DNA of 64,000 nucleotides, taken from assembly GCF_000147815.2 (NCBI RefSeq), contig NC_015957.1:9176001-9240000 (forward strand), read 5' to 3'. The stretch comes from Streptomyces violaceusniger Tu 4113. GTDB lineage: Bacteria; Actinomycetota; Actinomycetes; Streptomycetales; Streptomycetaceae. Below the pieces are notes generated by a model. The model had not been told where the DNA came from. It searched no databases and saw nothing but the letters and a program-made list of their open reading frames with translations. Shown piece after piece: positions 12,901-25,300 of the stretch. The position numbers and the translations under genes are program-made. Positions within the stretch are counted from its first letter, which is position 1; each line of letters begins with the position of its first letter.

Positions 12901-15900
12901 CAGTTGGGCACCCTCGCGGCCGTGGAGAGCGTGCAGGGCGGCGTCCAGCAGCGCCGGGTGTACGGCGAACTCTCCGGCGCCGGGCTTGACGTCGTCGTCC
13001 AGCCGGACCTCGGCGAAGAGTTCGTCCCCGCGCCGCCAGGCGGCCGTGAGCCCCTGGAACCCCGGGCCGTGCCGCAGCCCGGCCTCGGCCAGCCGGGCGT
13101 AGAGCCCCTCGGGCTCGATGGCCTCGGCGGCGGTCGGCGGCCACTCGGCCAGGTCGAACGACGGGCCGGGGGCGCCGGAGGCGAGCACACCGCTCGCGTT
13201 CCGCACCCACGCCGTGTCGGCGGCGGCGTCCTCCGGACGGGAGGAGACGGTGAACGAACGACGCCCGGCGTCGTCCGGGACACCGACCGTGAGCTGCAGC
13301 CGGACGCCACCGCGTGCGGGCAGCACCAGCGGGGCGTGCAGGGTCAGCTCGTCGAGCAGATCGCAACCGACCTGGTCACCGGCCCGGACGGCAAGCTCCA
13401 CGAACGCCGGGCCCGGGACCACCACCGCATCCCGGACCGTGTGATCGGCCAGCCACGGATGGGTGTCGAGGCCAAGTCGTCCCGTGAAGACGAGTCCATC
13501 GGACTCCGCCAGCGGCACCGCCGCACCCAGCAGCGGATGCCCGGCCAACTCCAGTCCCACGGAGGCCACATCACCGACGGATGCCGCACCCGGCTCCAGC
13601 CAGAACCGCTCATGCTGGAAGGCGTACGTCGGCAGGTCGACCCGAACCGCGCCGGTCCCGGCGAAGTACGCGGCCCAGTCCGGCGCCACACCACGGACGT
13701 GGGCCCGGGCGATGGCCGTGGTCAGCGCCTCGGCCTCGGGGCGGTCCTTGCGCAGCGCGGAGATGAACGCGGCGTCCTCGCCGGTCGCGCAGTCCTGGGC
13801 CATGGCGGTGAGAACACCGTCGGGGCCCAGCTCGACGAAGGTGGAGACGTTCTGCGCCTCGAGCGTCCGTATGCCATCGAGGAAGCGGACGGCCTCGCGG
13901 ACGTGGCGGACCCAGAAGTCGGGGCTCGTGATCTCCTCGGGGGAGACCACGTTCCCGGTGAGGTTGGAGACGATCGGGATGCGCGGGGCCTCGTACGTCA
14001 GCCCCTGCGCGACCTCGCGGAACGCGTCCACCATGCCGTCCATACGCGGCGAGTGGAACGCGTGGCTGACCGTGAGCCGCTTGGTCTTGCGACCCTGCGC
14101 CTCGAACGAGGCGGCAATCTCCAGCGCCGCGTCCTCGTCACCAGCGATGACCACCGACGTCGGGCCGTTGAGTGCGGCAATCGACACCCGCTCGGTGAGC
14201 AGCGGCGTCACCTCGTCCTCCGACGCCTGCACCGCGACCATCGCGCCACCGGCCGGAAGCTCCTGCATCAACCGCCCACGAGCCGCCACCAGCTTCGCCG
14301 CATCCGCCAGCGACAACACACCCGCCACATGCGCCGCAGCCAACTCACCAATCGAGTGACCCGACAGGAAGTCCGGCTTCAGACCCCACGCCTCAACGAG
14401 ACGGAACAGCGCCACCTCGACCGCGAACAAAGCGGGCTGAGTGACCCCCGTCTGGTCCAGCGCCGCAGCGTCGTCCCCGAACAACACATCCCGCAGCGGC
14501 CGCTCCAGATGCCCGTCCAGCTCCGCACACACCGCGTCCAGCGCCTCGGCGAACACCGGATACGCCTGGCAGAGCTCACGCCCCAGCCCCAGCCGCTGGC
14601 TGCCCTGCCCCGTGAACAGGAACGCCACCTTGCCACCGGCCACCGAGCCCTCGACCACACCCGGCGCACCACGACCCTCGACCAACGCACCCAAACAGGC
14701 CAGCAGCCCGTCCCGGTCCTCGGCCACCACCACCGCACGGTGTTCAAAGGCGGACCGCCCGGTCGCCAGCGAGAACCCCACATCCACCGGACGCAGCTCG
14801 CCACGCGCCTCCACATGCGCCACCAGCCGCTCGGCCTGGTCCCGCAGCGCGCCCGCACCCCGCCCCGACAGCACCCACGGCACCACAGCCGGAGCCGTCA
14901 CAGGAGCCGAAGCAGCCTCCGCCGCTTCGGCCTCCGGCGCCTGCTCGATGACGGTGTGGACGTTGGTCCCGCTCACCCCGAAGGACGAGACGCCCGCCCG
15001 GCGCGGCCGGCCGGTCTCGGGCCACGGCCGCGCCTCGGTCAGCAGGGACACCTCTCCCGCCGACCAGTCGACATGCGGGGTGGGCTCGTCCACGTGCAGC
15101 GTCTGCGGCAGCACCCCGTGCCGCATCGCCATGACCATCTTGATGACGCCGCCGATACCGGCGACGTTCTGGGTGTGACCGAGGTTCGACTTCAGCGAGC
15201 CGAGCCAGAGCGGCCGTCCGTCCGGCCGCTCCTTGCCGTAGGTGGACAGGAGGGCCTGTGCCTCGATGGGGTCGCCCAGCGTGGTGCCCGTGCCATGGGC
15301 CTCCACCGCGTCCACGTCGGCGGGGGTGAGACGGGCGTTCTCCAGGGCCTGCCGGATGACGCGCCGCTGTGAGGGGCCGTTCGGCGCGGTCAGGCCGTTG
15401 GACGCGCCGTCCTGGTTCACGGCGCTGCCGCGCACCACCGCGAGCACCGGGTGGCCGTTGCGCCGCGCGTCCGACAGCCGCTCGACCAGCAGCACCGCGA
15501 CACCCTCGGACCAGCCGGTGCCGTCCGCCGAGGCCGCGAAGGACTTGCAGCGGCCGTCGGCGGAGAGGCCGCGCTGACGGCTGAACTCCACGAACACATC
15601 CGGGGAGGACAGCACGGTCGCGCCCGCCGCAAGGGCCAGCGAGCACTCGCTCTGGCGCAGCGCCTGGACCGCCAGGTGCAGCGCGACCGAGGAGGACGAG
15701 CAGGCGGTGTCGATGGTGGCCGCCGGACCCTCCAGGCCGAAGGCGTACGAGAGCCGACCGGACGCGACGCTGGAGGCGGTGCCGGTGAGCAGATGGCCCT
15801 CGACACCCTCCGGGAGGTCGTACTCCCCCGCCCCGTACGCCTGCGTGGACGCGCCGACGAACACGCCGGTGCGCGAGCCCCGCATCGTGTCCGGGTCGAT

Positions 15901-16320
15901 CCCGGCCCGCTCGAACGCCTCCCAGGAGGTCTCCAGCAGCAGCCGCTGCTGCGGGTCCATCGCGAGCGCTTCACGCGGCGAGATCCCGAAGAAGCCCGGG
16001 TCGAACCGGCTCGCGTCGTACAGGAAGCCGCCCCCGCGGGCGTAGAACGTGCCCTCGCGCTCCGGGTCCGGGTCGTACAGCGCCTCGATGTCCCAGCCGC
16101 GGTCGGTGGGGAAGCCGGAGATGGCGTCCTGGCCGTCCGCGACGAGCCGCCACAGCTCCTCGGGGCTGCCGACGCCGCCGGGGAACCGGCAGCTCATGCC
16201 GACGATCGCGATCGGTTCCCGGGACGCGTCGGTGAGCTGCTGGTTCTGCTTCCGCAGCCGCTCGGTTTCCTTCAGCGAGGCCCGCAGCGCGTCAACGAGC
16301 TTTTCGTTGGGGGTTGTCAT
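1..16320 (-). CDS. Type I modular polyketide synthase, modules 8-10 and start of module 11 (3' end outside window)
   Basis: This cytoplasmic assembly-line enzyme extends a polyketide with malonyl-CoA. The ATG at 16320 ([18 protein letters not shown]) has a GGAG ribosome site 6 bases upstream and opens with a short helical docking region of about 33 residues. Approximate domain order by residue: KS 35-460, AT 562-853, DH 925-1183, KR 1435-1612, ACP 1721-1795 (module 8); KS 1820-2246, AT 2351-2649, KR 2917-3100, ACP 3200-3280 (module 9); KS 3303-3733, AT 3832-4130, DH 4207-4450, KR 4738-4915, ACP 5014-5090 (module 10); KS 5113 onward (module 11). Every KS has the TACSSS cysteine and every complete AT has GHSIGE and HAFH, the malonyl type. 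The frame is still open at base 1, so the gene continues outside. It starts 25 bases after the previous PKS gene stops, so they are probably co-transcribed. Residues of about 4551-4614 are an odd insert, described separately. Confidence 0.97.
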   Translation of the reverse strand, partial: MTTPNEKLVDALRASLKETERLRKQNQQLTDASREPIAIVGMSCRFPGGVGSPEELWRLVADGQDAISGFPTDRGWDIEALYDPDPEREGTFYARGGGFLYDASRFDPGFFGISPREALAMDPQQRLLLETSWEAFERAGIDPDTMRGSRTGVFVGASTQAYGAGEYDLPEGVEGHLLTGTASSVASGRLSYAFGLEGPAATIDTACSSSSVALHLAVQALRQSECSLALAAGATVLSSPDVFVEFSRQRGLSADGRCKSFAASADGTGWSEGVAVLLVERLSDARRNGHPVLAVVRGSAVNQDGASNGLTAPNGPSQRRVIRQALENARLTPADVDAVEAHGTGTTLGDPIEAQALLSTYGKERPDGRPLWLGSLKSNLGHTQNVAGIGGVIKMVMAMRHGVLPQTLHVDEPTPHVDWSAGEVSLLTEARPWPETGRPRRAGVSSFGVSGTNVHTVIEQAPEAEAAEAASAPVTAPAVVPWVLSGRGAGALRDQAERLVAHVEARGELRPVDVGFSLATGRSAFEHRAVVVAEDRDGLLACLGALVEGRGAPGVVEGSVAGGKVAFLFTGQGSQRLGLGRELCQAYPVFAEALDAVCAELDGHLERPLRDVLFGDDAAALDQTGVTQPALFAVEVALFRLVEAWGLKPDFLSGHSIGELAAAHVAGVLSLADAAKLVAARGRLMQELPAGGAMVAVQASEDEVTPLLTERVSIAALNGPTSVVIAGDEDAALEIAASFEAQGRKTKRLTVSHAFHSPRMDGMVDAFREVAQGLTYEAPRIPIVSNLTGNVVSPEEITSPDFWVRHVREAVRFLDGIRTLEAQNVSTFVELGPDGVLTAMAQDCATGEDAAFISALRKDRPEAEALTTAIARAHVRGVAPDWAAYFAGTGAVRVDLPTYAFQHERFWLEPGAASVGDVASVGLELAGHPLLGAAVPLAESDGLVFTGRLGLDTHPWLADHTVRDAVVVPGPAFVELAVRAGDQVGCDLLDELTLHAPLVLPARGGVRLQLTVGVPDDAGRRSFTVSSRPEDAAADTAWVRNASGVLASGAPGPSFDLAEWPPTAAEAIEPEGLYARLAEAGLRHGPGFQGLTAAWRRGDELFAEVRLDDDVKPGAGEFAVHPALLDAALHALHGREGAQLTDVWQGVRLYAEGASALRVRIAPAGADTVTLALADATGEPVAAIDGLRCRPLPDDLTGDADVARQSLFRLDWVAPQTTSAGPDAATRRVVLGEDPFGLVPAAVAAASVAELAALGASVEVGDTAAPELVLASFAPAPSGPDEDVAGAAHREARRALALVQGWLADERFADARLVVVTRGAMAADAEEGVTDLVHAPLWGLVRSAETENPGRFVLVDLEETVDTSVDALSDALATGEPELALRAGRALAPRLARASAPAPGSGSAPGSALTPGSGSAPGSAQARDDGSVAAAPAFDADGTVLITGGTGALGRLLARHLVAEHGVRHLLLTSRRGADADGATELAAELREHGAEITLAACDAADRDALAATLAAIPAEHPLTAVVHTAGVLDDGTAAALTPEQLERVLRPKVDAAWNLHELTRGLDLSAFVLFSAIAGTLGGAGQANYAAANVFLDALAAHRHATGLPATSLVWGLWAQSGGITGELTETDLLRLARSGMGALTDDEGMALFDAARRTGRTLLIPARLDLAALRSAAGSGPVPALLRGLIRTTGRRTAAGAPAAGSSLAQRLRTLSPNERRRTLLDLVRGHVATALGHASADAIEARRAFKELGFDSLTAVELRNRLSAATGLKLPSTIVFDHPNPTVLADHLRAELLGPDDHEAAAEQADPAFPATAASLADDPIAIVAMGCRYPGDVRSPEDLWQLVATGSDAITGFPVNRNWESQWAAEGDEADAAPSDYARAGGFLHDADLFDASFFGISPREALAMDPQQRLLLETSWEVFERAGIDPDSLRGRSVGVFVGAAYSGYDAGLEQAGAEVAGHVMTGNAGSVMSGRIAYALGLEGPAVTVDTACSSSLVALHWAIQALRQGECTMALAGGVTVMTTPGHFTEFGRQGGLAADGRCKAFAAGADGTGWGEGVGMLLVERLSDARRHGHQVLAVVRGSAVNQDGASNGLTAPNGPSQQRVIRKALTSAGLTSGDVDVVEAHGTGTTLGDPIEAQALLATYGQERDADRPLWLGSIKSNIGHSQAAAGVAGIIKMVMAMRHGVLPQTLHVDEPSPHVDWTAGDIALLTRAQEWPETGRARRAAVSSFGISGTNAHTIIEQAPADTAEPVAEAAPGGSDVLPYALSAKGSDALRAQAERLYAHLTAHPDLAPADVAHTLVTGRAALDHRAVLVADGRDDLLRGLDALARGESAPGLVEGAVAEGELAFLFTGQGSQRLGMGRELYDAYPVFAEALDAVCAELDAYLERPLKTVVFGEDAEALDQTGFTQPALFAVEVALFRLVEACGLRPGYLSGHSIGELAAAHVAGVLSLADAAKLVAARGRLMQELPAGGAMIAVQASEDEVTPLLTERVSIAALNGPTSVVIAGDEDEAVAIAAGFEAQGRKTKRLTVSHAFHSPRMDGMLDAFREVAEGLTYEAPRIPIVSNLTGAVASAEEITSADFWVRHVREAVRFLDGVRTLEARGVTTFVELGPDGVLTAMAQECVTGGNAAFVSALRKDRPEAEALTKAVARAYVRGVAPDWAAYFAGTGAHRVDLPTYAFQHRRYWPEEPVASRAAAGVDGWRYQVAWKPLSLGSAARLSGVWLVAAPAEDAAADAWTDGVVRTLTERGAEVRRLDLAAEDRAGIAERLRTAADGGAVSGVLSLLATGDADALLPTAALVQAMGDAAIDAPLWCATRGAVSTGRQGELVEPARAQVWGLGRVAALELPDRWGGLIDLPETLTDRVLSRLAVVLAGAGDEDQIAVRASGVFGRRLARATARQVAEAEGWSARGTVLVTGGTGALGGQVARWLIDKGAEHVVLTSRRGLDAPGAAELRDELAASGARITVAACDVADREALAGLLADLPAELPLTAVVHAAGVLDDGILESLTPERFASVLRAKADAALALDELTRDLDLSAFVLFSSTSGTVGAAGQANYAAANAFLDALAQRRRAEGLPATSIAWGPWAAGGMAADEALEQRMRRAGMPPMDADLAIDALQRALDLGDAAVTVADVDWDRFAPGFTAGRPSPLLADLPEVRQAATRAAAATATGETAPVETASALARRLLGLPEAERHRALLDLVRTHVAEVLGHADVSDISAERAFREIGFDSLTAVELRNGLGAATDLRLPATLIYDYPTPLALADHLFAELLGGQVAAVTGGASPVAGAADADDPIAIVAMSCRFPGGVRTPEELWQLLVSGTDAIVDMPADRGWDLRTLYNPDPDVEGTSYAREGGFLRDAADFDPAFFGISPREALAMDPQQRLLLETSWEAFERAGIDPASLRGSTAGVFVGTNGQDYLSLLLSDSQGLEGHMGTGNAASVISGRLAYTFGLEGPAVTIDTACSSSLVALHSAIQALRGGECSIALAGGVTVMSTPGVFVDFSRQRGLAEDGRIKAFAAGADGTGWGEGVGMLLVERLSDARRNGHPVLALVRGTAVNQDGASNGLTAPNGPSQQRVIRQALAGAGLSASEVDAVEAHGTGTRLGDPIEAQALLATYGQDRTEGQPLLLGSIKSNIGHTQAAAGVAGVMKMVLAMRHGVLPRTLHVDEPTPHVDWSAGDISLLTEQVAWPETGHPRRAGISSFGFSGTNAHAVVEEAPAAEVVETVESADEGGAALPLLLSARTADGLREQAQQLHGHLTERTELRTADLGYALAVGRSAFEERAALVAEDRDGLLSGLAALAEGRTAAGLVQGSVAGGRVAFLFTGQGSQRLGMGRELYDAYPAFAEALDAVCDELDAHLERPLKTVLFGEDADALDQTGFTQPALFAVEVALFRLVEAWGLRADFVSGHSIGELAAAHVAGVLSLADVSKLVAARGRLMQELPAGGAMIAVQASEDEVAPLLTERVSIAALNGPTSVVIAGDEDAALEIAAGFEAQGRKTKRLTVSHAFHSPRMDGMLEAFREVAEGLTYEAPRIPIVSNLTGNVVSAEEITTADFWVRHVREAVRFLDGIRTLEARNVTTFIELGPDGVLTAMAQECVTDAASDTAFVSVLRKDRPEAEALTTAIARAHVRGVAVDWAAFYAGTGATRLAPDELAELPTYAFQRQRYWPKVSSLFLGDVAAVGLGEAGHPLLGASAELPSADGMLFTGRLALSTHPWLADHTIMDTVLLPGTAFVELAVRAGDQVGCEVLEELTLEAPLVLAEDGGVQLRLWVGAADDTGRRPLELHSRAEHLPAEEPWTRHASGVLASGDAPEASFELTAWPPADAAEVEVGDRYAELRDVGFAYGPAFQGLRKAWRRGGEVFAEVALDEGTAEEAAAFGLHPALLDAALHALGLAGLGGTETEGRLPFAWTGVSLYASGAATLRVRMAAVGGDGVRLEIADATGAPVAAVDSLVLRPVSAEQLQSARTAYHESLYRVEWTTAGLVDAATIDGRWAALGTDTLGLAAYPDLAALSEAVDSGTALPEYVVVDLANQAHVDAALEGRGAANQARPAIEDTPEGRPGAADPARPAFEDRGPGAEPMVAGRGGIGETPTRAAHHATTQALHLLQSWLADDRFMDSRLVLLTSGTVATEAAEPVTDLAGAAVRGLVRSAQSENPDRLLLIDVDSPDDSQTALPALSAALASGEPEVAVRQGVLKTPRLARAASSADSEAPEWNPDGMVLVTGASGSLGGLFARHLVAERGVRHLLLVSRRGDQAPGAAELGAELAELGASVRWAACDVADRDALAATLAAIPADHPLTAVVHTAGVLDDGVIGSLTPERVENVMRPKADAAWNLHELTRDQDLSAFVLFSSAAGVFGGPGQGNYAAANVFLDALAQHRAAQGLPATSLAWGLWAGGGMGDTLDEADLTRMRRAGVPPLPVAEGLRLFDAALTVDEASLVPMRLDLAALRNQPAISPLLRGLVRVPARRAVDAVAAGGETGLAGRLAGLSTAEQERLLLDLVRAQVATVLGYAGAETIGSGRAFKDLGFDSLTAVELRNQLNSVTGLRLPATLIFDYPDPQVLARHLRTELVGEEQAEVHTPVPVTAATDDDPIVIVGMSCRYPGGVTTPEELWQLVTGATDAISPFPADRGWDLDALYSDDPDQVGTSYTREGGFLHDAADFDPDFFGINPREAMAMDPQQRLLLETSWEAFERAGIDPAAVRGSKTGVFAGVMYHDYLTRLTAVPEGLEGYLGTGGAGSIASGRVAYTFGLEGPAVTIDTACSSSLVALHLAAQALRNGECSLALAGGVTVMATPDTFIDFSRQQGLSTDGRCKSFAASADGTGWGEGAGMLLVERLSDARRNGHRVLAIVRGSAINQDGASNGLTAPNGPSQQRVIRDALTSARLTTADVDVVEAHGTGTTLGDPIEAQALLAT
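1050..6411 (-). other. PKS module 10: KS-AT(malonyl)-DH-KR-ACP with repeat-derived insert
   Basis: KS lies at about 6411-5125, AT at 4825-3930, DH at 3700-2970, catalytic KR at 2105-1575 and ACP at 1275-1050. The DH has [10 protein letters not shown] and LLDAALH. The KR has [11 protein letters not shown] and GNYAAAN. A double bond is predicted. Between the DH and the catalytic KR, the structural KR half carries about 63 extra residues encoded by a Streptomyces palindromic repeat (2479-2668). Confidence 0.87.
2479..2668 (-). repeat. Streptomyces intergenic-type palindromic repeat inserted in frame in a PKS gene
   Basis: On the minus strand this stretch reads like the short repeat common between Streptomyces genes. 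It has two variants of GTCCGGCG(A/T)TTGAGG (complements at 2541-2560 and 2595-2614), a GACGCCC/GGGCGT hairpin near 2577-2594, and a segment rich in GGGGCGGAGCCC-like sequence. The 14-mer gggcttgatttgcc occurs twice, at 2610-2623 and 2655-2668. It contains no stop in the PKS frame and encodes low-complexity protein ([26 protein letters not shown]). Other DH-containing modules lack it and go straight from the linker to a (T/A)QALxLLQxWLAD-like helix. The assignment to the repeat family rests on recall of the motif, not on a search. Confidence 0.8.
6480..10860 (-). other. PKS module 9: KS-AT(malonyl)-KR-ACP
   Basis: KS lies at about 10860-9580, AT at 9270-8370, the KR region at 8275-7030 and ACP at 6720-6480. 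The AT shows GHSIGE near 9000 and HAFH near 8700. The KR has the NADPH-binding motif TGGTGALG and the LDD loop ([10 protein letters not shown]) of B-type ketoreductases. It has no DH, so a hydroxyl is predicted. Confidence 0.88.
10935..16218 (-). other. PKS module 8: KS-AT(malonyl)-DH-KR-ACP
   Basis: KS lies at about 16218-14940, AT at 14635-13760, DH at 13545-12770, catalytic KR at 12015-11480 and ACP at 11157-10935. The KS cysteine (TACSSSS) and the ACP serine (LGFDSL) are present. The DH has [10 protein letters not shown], with Asp where Gly is usual, and the paired DxxxH (LLDAALH). The KR carries LDD and a catalytic Tyr (ANYAAAN), the B-type pattern. The predicted product of this step is a double bond. 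The KR structural half contains a 36-base tandem duplication at 12061-12126. DNA of the DH region closely matches module 6. Confidence 0.88.
12061..12126 (-). repeat. 36-base tandem duplication in module 8 KR linker
   Basis: A 30-base string at 12061-12090 is repeated exactly at 12097-12126. The encoded peptide has the repeat [11 protein letters not shown] twice, just before the catalytic KR Rossmann fold. The length is a multiple of three, so the frame is kept. Confidence 0.8.
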
Positions 16321-16345
16321 CGTGTACTCCGTGCTTGGGCCCGCG

Positions 16346-19300
16346 TCAGGAATCGTTGCCGTCGAGGCTGTCGAGGTCGAGCGCCATGTCGATGAGGTGC
16401 TGGACGTCCATCTCGTCGATGGACTCCGCCTCGTCCTCGACGCGGCTGGGATCGGAAGTGGCTGCTTGTGGATCGGCCAGCCGGAGCAGCGTGTCCAACA
16501 GCCCCGCCTCCCGGATCCGGCCCATCGGGATGGTGGCCAGGGTGCGGCGCAGCTCGGCGTCCTGCGGATCGGTGTCCACATGGGCCTGGGCGTTGCCGGG
16601 GCCGTGGCCCGGTCCGTCCGGGATCAGCTCGGTCAGCAGATGCTCGGCGAGCGCGGCCGGTGTCGGGTAGTCGTAGACCAGGCTCGCGGGGAGCCTCAGG
16701 CCGGTGGTCGCGCCGAGCCGGGTGCGCAGTTCGACCGCGGTGAGCGAGTCGAAGCCCAGCTCGCTGAAGGCGCGTCCGGCCTCGACCTCGTCGGCTGAGG
16801 CATGGCCGAGGGCGCTGGCCACATGGGTGCGGACCACCTCCAGCACCGCGTCCTTACGGTCGGCCACGGCCAGTTGGGCCAGCCGCTCGCGCAGCGCGGA
16901 GGCGCCGTCGGCCGCCGCCGGGTCCGCCGATTCGCCCTCGCCGCCGCCCCGCAAGGCCTTGGCGACCTGCGGCAGATCGTCGATCAGCGGGCGGGGGCGG
17001 GCGGCGGTGAAGGCCGGGGCGAACCGCTTCCAGTCGACATCGGCCACCGTCACGGCGGTCTCCTCGCGGGAGAGCACCCGCTGGAAGGCGACCATGTTCA
17101 GCTCCGGTGCCATCGGCGGCAGTCCACGGCGGCGCAACTGCTCCTCCGCGTCGCCCTCGGCGGCCATACCGCCCTCCGCCCACGGGCCCCAGGCCACGGA
17201 GGTGGCGGCGAGACCGCGCGCCCGGCGCTGTTCGGCCAGCGCGTCGAGGAAGGCGTTTCCGGCCGCGTACGCCCCCTGGCCACCGCTGCCCCACACCCCG
17301 GCGATCGAGGAGAAGAGCACGAAGGCGTCCAGCTCGGCGTCCTCGCCGAAGAGGGCGTCGAGGTGGACCGCCCCGGTCGTCTTGGCCGCCACGATCCCGG
17401 CGAACTCGGGGAGTTCGGTGCCGGTGCCGGGCTCCTGCGAGATCCCGGCCGAGTGCACCACGGCACGTACCGGGGTGCCGCCCACGGCCAGCTTCTCCAC
17501 GAGCGCGGCGAGCGCGTCGCGGTCGGCCACATCGCATGCCTCGACGGTCACGGCGGTGTCGGTGCCGGAGAGTTCGGCCACGATCTCGGCCGCGCCGGGC
17601 GCGTCGGGGCCCCGGCGGCTGAGCAGTACCAGCCGCTCCGCGCCGTTGTGGGCCAGCCAGCGGGCGACATGCCGCCCCAGGGCGCCGGTGCCACCGGTCA
17701 CCAGCACGGTGCCGCGCGGCGTCCAGGGTTCGGCGGCGGCGGTGGCCGCGTCGCGCGGGGCCGGGACGAGGCGGCGTACGAAGACCCCGGTGGCGCGGAT
17801 CGCCACCTGGTCCTCGTCGTCGGCCCCGGCGAGCACCGCCGCGAGCCGGTCCAGCGCCCGCTCGTCCACGGTCTCCGGCAGGTCGACCAGACCGCCCCAG
17901 CGCTCGGGCTGCTCCAGGGCGACGACCCGGCCGTAGCCCCAGATCTGGGCCTGGATGGCGCTCTCCAGCCGGTCGGCGCCGCCGGTCGCGACCGCGCCCC
18001 GGGTGGCGCACCACAGCCGCGCCGGTGCCTCCTCGCCCCGCAGGGCGAGCGCCTCGGGCCGCGCCAGCGCCTCGGCCAGCGCACCGGTCAGCGCGAGGCC
18101 GACCGGCACCGCCGGATGCGCCGGGTGCGGCCGCTCGTCCAGCGCCAGCAGGGACAGCACTCCGGCCACCGGGCCGTCGGCCGACGCCTGGGCGAGGCGG
18201 TCGGCCACGGCCGCTGGGTCGGTGTCCGCGGCGTCCAGTTCGACGCGGACGACCCGCACCCCGCGCCGCGTCAGGTCGTCGGCCACCGCGGTGATCCGCG
18301 GGTCGTCGGCGTGGTGCGCGGGGACGACGGTCAGCCAGGTGCCGGCCGGGGCCGGAGAGCCCGACGGGTCCTGCGGACGCGGCTTCCACACCACGTTGTA
18401 GAGGTGTCCATCGGCGGCGGATCGCTCGCGCTGGGCGCGGCGCCACGTCGACAGGGCGGGCAGCACCGCGCTGAGCGGCTGGTCGCCCTCGACCCGCAGC
18501 TCGGTGGCGAGCGACTCCCAGTCCTCGCGCTCCACGGCCTCCCAGAACCGCGCGTCCACCGCGTCCACGGCGGCCTCGGCCGAGGTCCCGGCCTCCAGGG
18601 CGAACTCCGGCCAGTAGCGGCGGCGCTGGAACGCGTACGTCGGCAGGTCGACGCGGTGGGCGCCGGTCCCGGCGAAGTACCCGCCCCAGTCCACCTGGGC
18701 GCCCCGGACATACGCCTGGGCGAGCGCGGTGGTGACGGTCTCGGCCTCGGGGCGGTCCTTGCGCAGCGCGGCGGTGAAGCCCGCCACGTCGGCGTCGGTG
18801 ACGCACTCCTGGGCCATGGCGGTCAGAACGCCGTCGGGGCCCAGCTCGACGTAGGTGGTGACGCCCTGGGCTTCCAACGCCCGTACGCCGTCGAGGAAGC
18901 GGACGGCCTCGCGGACGTGGCGCACCCAGAAGTCGGGGCTGGTGATCTCCTCTGCGGAGACCAGCTCGCCCGTCAGGTTGGACACGAGCGGAATGCGCGG
19001 GGCCTCGTACGACAGCCCCTGCGCCACCTCACGGAACGCGTCCAACATGCCGTCCATACGCGGCGAGTGGAACGCGTGGCTGACCGTGAGCCGCTTGGTC
19101 TTACGACCCTGTGCCTCGAACGAGGCCGCAATCTCCAGCGCCGCGTCCTCGTCACCCGCGATGACCACCGACGTCGGCCCGTTCAGCGCGGCGATCGAGA
19201 CGCGCTCGGTGAGCAGCGGTGTCACCTCGTCCTCCGACGCCTGGATGGCGATCATCGCGCCACCGGCGGGCAGCTCCTGCATCAGCCGGCCCCGCGCGGC

Positions 19301-22300
19301 CACCAGCGTGCACGCGTCCGCGAGGGACAGCACACCGGCCACATGGACGGCAGCCAGCTCACCGATCGAGTGACCGGACAGGAAGTCCGCCTTCAGACCC
19401 CACGCCTCCACCAGCCGGAACAGCGCCACCTCGACCGCGAACAACGCAGGCTGAGTGAAACCGGTCTGGTCCAACGCCTCGGCATCGTCGCCGAAGAGCA
19501 CATCCCGCAGGGGTCGTTCGAGGTGCGCGTCCAGCTCCGCACACACCGCGTCCAGCGCCTCCGCGAACACCGGGTAGGCGTCGTACAGCTCACGCCCCAT
19601 CCCCAGCCGCTGGCTGCCCTGCCCGGTGAAGAGGAAGGCCAGCTTGCCGCCGGTCACCGAGCCCTCGACGAGCCCTGTCGCGCCGCTCCCGTCGGCCAGT
19701 GCCGCGAGCTGCTCGCCGAGAAGGCCGCCGTCCCGGCCGAGCGCCACGGCCCGGTGTTCCAGGGCGGCGCGGGAGGTGGCCAGGGAATAGGCGAGGTCGA
19801 GCGGGCGCGGCCCGTCGGCTTCGCCGTACCCGTGCAGGGAGGCGTCCACGAAGGTGTCCGCGAAGTCGTCCACGGCGGTCCGCAGCCGCGCCGCCTGGGC
19901 CCGTAGCGCGTCCTCGGTACGGCCCGAGACCGGCCAGGCGAGGACGGGCAGGGACCGCTCCGGAGCGGGCGCGGAGACCGCGTCCATGGCCGGGGCCTGC
20001 TCGATGATCGCGTGCGAGTTGGTGCCGCTGAAGCCGAACGAGGACACACCCGCGCGGCGCGGGCGGCCGGTCTCCGGCCAGGGCCGGGCCTCGGTCAGCA
20101 GCTCGATGTCACCCGCGGTCCAGTCCACATGCGGGGTCGGCTCGCTGACGTGCAGGGTCCGCGGCAGCACACCGTGCCGCATCGCCATGACCATCTTCAT
20201 GATGCCGGCGGCGCCCGCCACGGCCTGGGTGTGGCCGATGTTGGACTTCACCGAGCCCAGCCACAGCGGCCGGTCCTCCGGCCGGTCCTGGCCGTAGGTG
20301 GCGAGCAGCGCCTGCGCCTCGATCGGGTCGCCCAGCGTCGTACCGGTGCCGTGGGCCTCCACGACGTCGATGTCCGTAGGCGCGAGCCCGGCGTTGGCGA
20401 GGGCCTGCCGGATGACGCGCTGCTGGGACGGGCCGTTGGGCGCCGTCAGGCCGTTCGACGCGCCGTCCTGGTTGATGGCGGTGGAGCGCAGGACGGCGAG
20501 CACCGGATGGCCGTTCTCGCGCGCGTCGGAGAGCCGCTCCACCAGGAAGATGCCCACGCCTTCGGCCCAGTTGGTGCCGTCCGCGTCATCCGAGAACGCC
20601 TTGATCCGGCCGTCGGCGGCCAGTCCGCGCTGCCGGCTGAACTCCAGGAAGGCGCCCGGGGTCGACATGACCGTGACGGCTCCGGCCAGCGCGAGCGAGC
20701 ATTCGCCGTTGCGCAGCGCCTGCGCGGCCAGGTGCAGCGCCACCACCGACGACGAGCAGGCCGTGTCGATGGTGACCGCCGGGCCTTCGAGCCCGAAGGC
20801 GTAGGAGAGCCGGCCGGAGGCCACGCTGGAGGAGTTGCCGGTGCCGAGGTGTCCTTCGAGGCCCTGCGGCTCGTTCAGCCACAGCGTCAGATAGTCCTGG
20901 TCGTTGGAGCCGATGTAGACACCGGTCCGGCTGCCGCGCAGGGACGCGGGGTCGACCCCGGCCCGCTCGAACGCCTCCCAGGTGGTCTCCAGCAGCAGCC
21001 GCTGCTGCGGGTCCATGGCGAGGGCCTCGCGGGGCGAGATGCCGAAGAACGAGGCGTCGAAGTCGGCCACGTCGTGCAGGAAGCCGCCCTCGCGGGTGTA
21101 GCTGGTGCCCTCGATGTCGGGGTCGTCGCTGTAGAGGGTGGCGAGGTCCCAGCCGCGGTCGGCGGGGAACGGGGTGATGGCGTCGTCACCGGCGGCCAGG
21201 AGCTGCCACAACTCCTCGGGCGACCGCACGCCGCCTGGGAAGCGGCAGCTCATCGCGACGATCGCGATCGGGTCGTCGCGGTCCACCGCGCTGATCACCC
21301 GGTCGGGGACGTTTCCGCCGGCCACGTCCCCGACGATCTCCTCGCGCAGATGGCCCGCCAGGCTGGTCGAGGTGGGGTAGTCGAAGACGAGCGTGGGCGG
21401 CAGCCGCAGCCCGGTCGCCTCGCGCAGCAGATTGCGCAGTTCGACGGCGGTCAGGGAGTCGAAGCCCAGGTCCTTGAAGGCCCGGCCCTCCTCGACGGCC
21501 TGCGGGCCCGCATAGCCGAGGACGGCCGCCACCTGCGTACGGACCAGGTCCAGCAGCAGCCGGTCCTGCTCGGCCGCGCTCAGCCCGGCCAGCCGCCCCG
21601 CCAGCGCGGAACCGCCGCCCGCGGCCGTGTCCACCGCGCGGCGCACCGGGACCCGCACCAGCCCGCGCAGCAGCGGCGCGAGCGCGCCCGCCGCGGCCTG
21701 GGCGCGCAGCGCCACGGCGTCCACGCGCATCGGGACCGGTACCGCCTCGTCCGTGGTGAGCGCGGCGTCCAGGAGGGCAAGGCCCTCCGCCGGGGAGAGC
21801 GGCGGCAGTCCGGCGCGCCGCATCCGGCTGATGTCGGCCTCGTCCAGGCCACCGGCCATACCGGCGCCCGCCCAGGGGCCCCAGGCCAGCGAGACGGCCG
21901 GAAGGCCCTCGGTGCGGCGGTGTGCGGCGAGGGCGTCCAGGAAGGCGTTGGCGGCCGCGTAGTTGCCCTGACCGGGGGTGCCGAAGACGCCCGAGGCGGA
22001 GGAGAACAGCACGAAGGCCGTCAGATCCAGGTCGCGGGTCAGCTCGTGGAGGTTCCAGGCCGCGTCCACCTTCGGGCGCATGACGTGGTCGACGCGCTCG
22101 GGGGTGAGGGAGCCGATCACACCGTCGTCCAGCACACCGGCCGTGTGCACGACGGCGGTCAGCGGATGCTCGGCGGGAACGGTGGCGAGGGTCGCGGCGA
22201 GCGCGTCCCGGTCCGCCACATCACACGCCGCCCAGGCCACGTCGGCACCCAACTCGCCCAGCTCAGCCGTGAGTTCGGCCGCACCCGGGGCCTCGCCACC

Positions 22301-25300
22301 ACGGCGGCTCACCAGCAGGAGCTGCCGTACGCCGCGCTCGGCCACCAGATGCCGGGCCACGAGCCCGCCCAGCGAACCGGAGGCGCCGGTGACCAGCACC
22401 GTGCCCTCGGAGTCGAAGGTGCCCTCGGAGTCGAAGGTGCCCTCGGTGGCCGCCGTCTCGTCCGCGATCGGCACCCTGGCCAGGCGCGGGATGCGGGCGA
22501 CGCCCGTACGGACGGTGAGCTGCTCCTCGCCCGCCGCCAGCGCGGCCGGAAGCGCCGCGAGCGACGCGTCCTGGCCGTCGATGTCCAGGAGGACGAAGCG
22601 GTCCGGGTTCTCGGCCTGCGCCGTGCGCAGCAGACCCCACACCGCGGACTGCGCCGGATCGCGCACCGGCTCGCCCTCGCCGAGGGTCAAGAACACCAGC
22701 CGCGAGGTGGCGAACCGCTCATCGGCCAGCCACGCCTGGGCCAGGCCCAGCGCCTCGGCCGTGGCCCGGCGCACCGCGTCAGGTACCCCCTCGCCGCCCT
22801 GCGTGGACGGCGTCACGAACACGTGCTCCGGTACGGCCGCCCCGGACGCCACGGCCTCGCCCAGCGCCGTGAAGTCCGCGTACGCACCGGCACCGGCGGC
22901 GGCGAGCCCGAGGGCGTCCGCGCCGAGCACCGCCCACTGGCTGCCGCCGGGCGCGCCGGCGCCCGCTCCGGCCGGGAGTTCGGTCCACTCCACGCGGAAC
23001 AGCGACTCGTGGTACGCCGCCCGCGCGGCCCGCACCTGCTCCGCCGACACGGCGCGCAGGACCAGCGAGTCCACGGCGGCGACCGGCGCACCGGCCGAGT
23101 CCGCGATCTCCAGCCGGACCCCGTCCGTGCCCCGCAGCACCAGCCGCACCCGCAGCGCCGAGGCGCCGCTCGCGTACAGCGACACACCGCTCCAGGCGAA
23201 CGGCAGCCGCCCGCCCTGGCTCTCGCCGTCGCCCAGGCCGTCCATGCCGAGCGCGTGCAGCGCCGAGTCGAGCAGCGCCGGGTGCAGTCCGTACGCCTGC
23301 GCGTCGGAGGCGGCGGACTCGTCCAGCCGCACCTCGGCGAAGAGTTCGTCCCCGCGCCGCCAGGCGGCCGTCAGCCCCTGGAACACCGGGCCGTACCGCA
23401 GACCGCCGTCGGCGAGGGCCGCGTACAGCTCCTCGGTACGGGCCGCCTCGGCGCCCTGCGGCGGCCACGCGGTCAGCGCGAACGACGGCCGGGGCGCGCC
23501 CGAGGCGAGCACACCGTCGGCGTGCCGCGTCCACGGCTCCTCGGCCGGGGCGTCCTCCGCGCGGGACAGCACGGTCAGGGACCGCCGTCCGGCGCCGTCG
23601 GGCGAGCCCACCGTGAGCTGCAGCCGGACGCCACCGCGTGCGGGCAGCACCAGCGGCGCGTGCAGGGTCAGCTCGTCGAGCAGATCGCAGCCGACCTGGT
23701 CACCGGCGCGCACGGCAAGCTCCACGAACGCCGTGCCGGGCAGCACCACCGTGTCCCGCACCACATGGTCGGCCAGCCACGGATGCGTATCCACACCCAG
23801 CCGACCTGTGAACACCAGCCCATCGGTCTCCGCCAGCGGCACCGCAGCGCCCAGCAGCGGATGCCCGGCCAACTCCAGCCCGATGGAGGCCACATCACCC
23901 ACGGATGCCGCACCCGGCTCCAGCCAGAACCGCTCATGCTGGAAGGCATACGTCGGCAGATCCACCTGGTCCGCGCCCCGACCGGCGAAGAACCCGGCCC
24001 AGTCCACGGCCACACCACGCACATGCGCCCGGGCGACAGCGGTGGTCAGCGCCTCGGCTTCGGGACGGTCCTTGCGCAGCGCGGAGATGAACGCGGCGTC
24101 CGACGCGGAGTCGGTCACACACTCCTGCGCCATCGCGGTGAGCACACCGTCCGGACCCAGCTCGACGAACGTGGTGACGCCCTTGGCCTCAAGGGTCCGT
24201 ACCCCGTCGAGGAAGCGGACGGCCGCGCGGACGTGGCGCACCCAGAAGTCGGCGGTCGTGATCTCCTCGGCGGCCACCACGCCGCCGGTCAGGTTCGACA
24301 CGATCGGAATCTTCGGAGCCTCATACGTCAGCCCCTGCGCCACCTGCCGGAACGCGTCCAACATGCCGTCCATACGCGGCGAGTGGAACGCGTGGCTGAC
24401 CGTGAGCCGCTTGGTCTTACGACCCTGCGCCTCGAAGCCCGCCGCAATCGCGACAGCCTCGTCCTCATCGCCCGCGATGACGACCGAAGTGGGCCCGTTC
24501 AGCGCGGCGATGCTGACCCGCTCGGTCAGCAGCGGCAGCACCTCGTCCTCCGACGCCTGCACCGCGATCATCGCGCCACCGGCCGGAAGCTCCTGCATCA
24601 GACGGCCACGCGCCGCCACCAGCTTCGCCGCATCCGCGAGCGACAACACACCCGCCGCATGCGCGGCGGCCAGCTCGCCGATCGAATGCCCCGACAGATA
24701 GTCGGGCTTCAGACCCCACGCCTCAACGAGACGGAACAGCGCCACCTCAACCGCGAACAACGCGGGCTGGGTGAAACCGGTCTGGTCGAGCGCCTCAGCA
24801 TCGTCCCCGAACAGGACGCCCTTCAACGGCCGCTCAAGATGCCGGTCCAACTCCGAACACACCGCATCGAGCGTCTCGGCGAACACCGGAAACGCCTGGT
24901 AGAGCTCACGCCCCAGCCCCAGCCGCTGGCTCCCCTGCCCCGTGAACAGGAACGCCAGCTCACCCTCGCCGACCACGCCCTCGACCAGCCCCGGCGCGGA
25001 CTCCCCCCGCGCCAGCGCCTCCAGCCCGGACAGCAGCCCGGCGCGGTCCTCGCCCACGACCACCGCGCGGCGCTCCAGCGCCGCCCGGCCGGTGGCCAGC
25101 GAGTAGGCCACATCGGCGGTGCCGAGGGCGGGTTCGCGGTCGAGGTGGGAGGCGAGGCGGCGGGCGTTGTCGCGCAGCGCCGCCGCGTTCCCGGCGGACA
25201 GGGGCCACGGCAGCACGGCGGCGGTGACCACCGGAGCCGGGGTGGCGTCCTCGTCCGTGGCCGTGGCCGACGGCTCCTCGGCCTCCGGCTCGGGGGCCTG

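Noticed and set aside
6334..15372. A 3,012-codon open frame on the plus strand, and similar frames at 20012-26338, 27496-38328 and 43818-47582
   Set aside because: They are antisense to PKS genes with complete domain motifs. They are Arg/Gly/His-rich shadows produced by extreme GC content and repeated modules, with no recognisable domains or ribosome sites.
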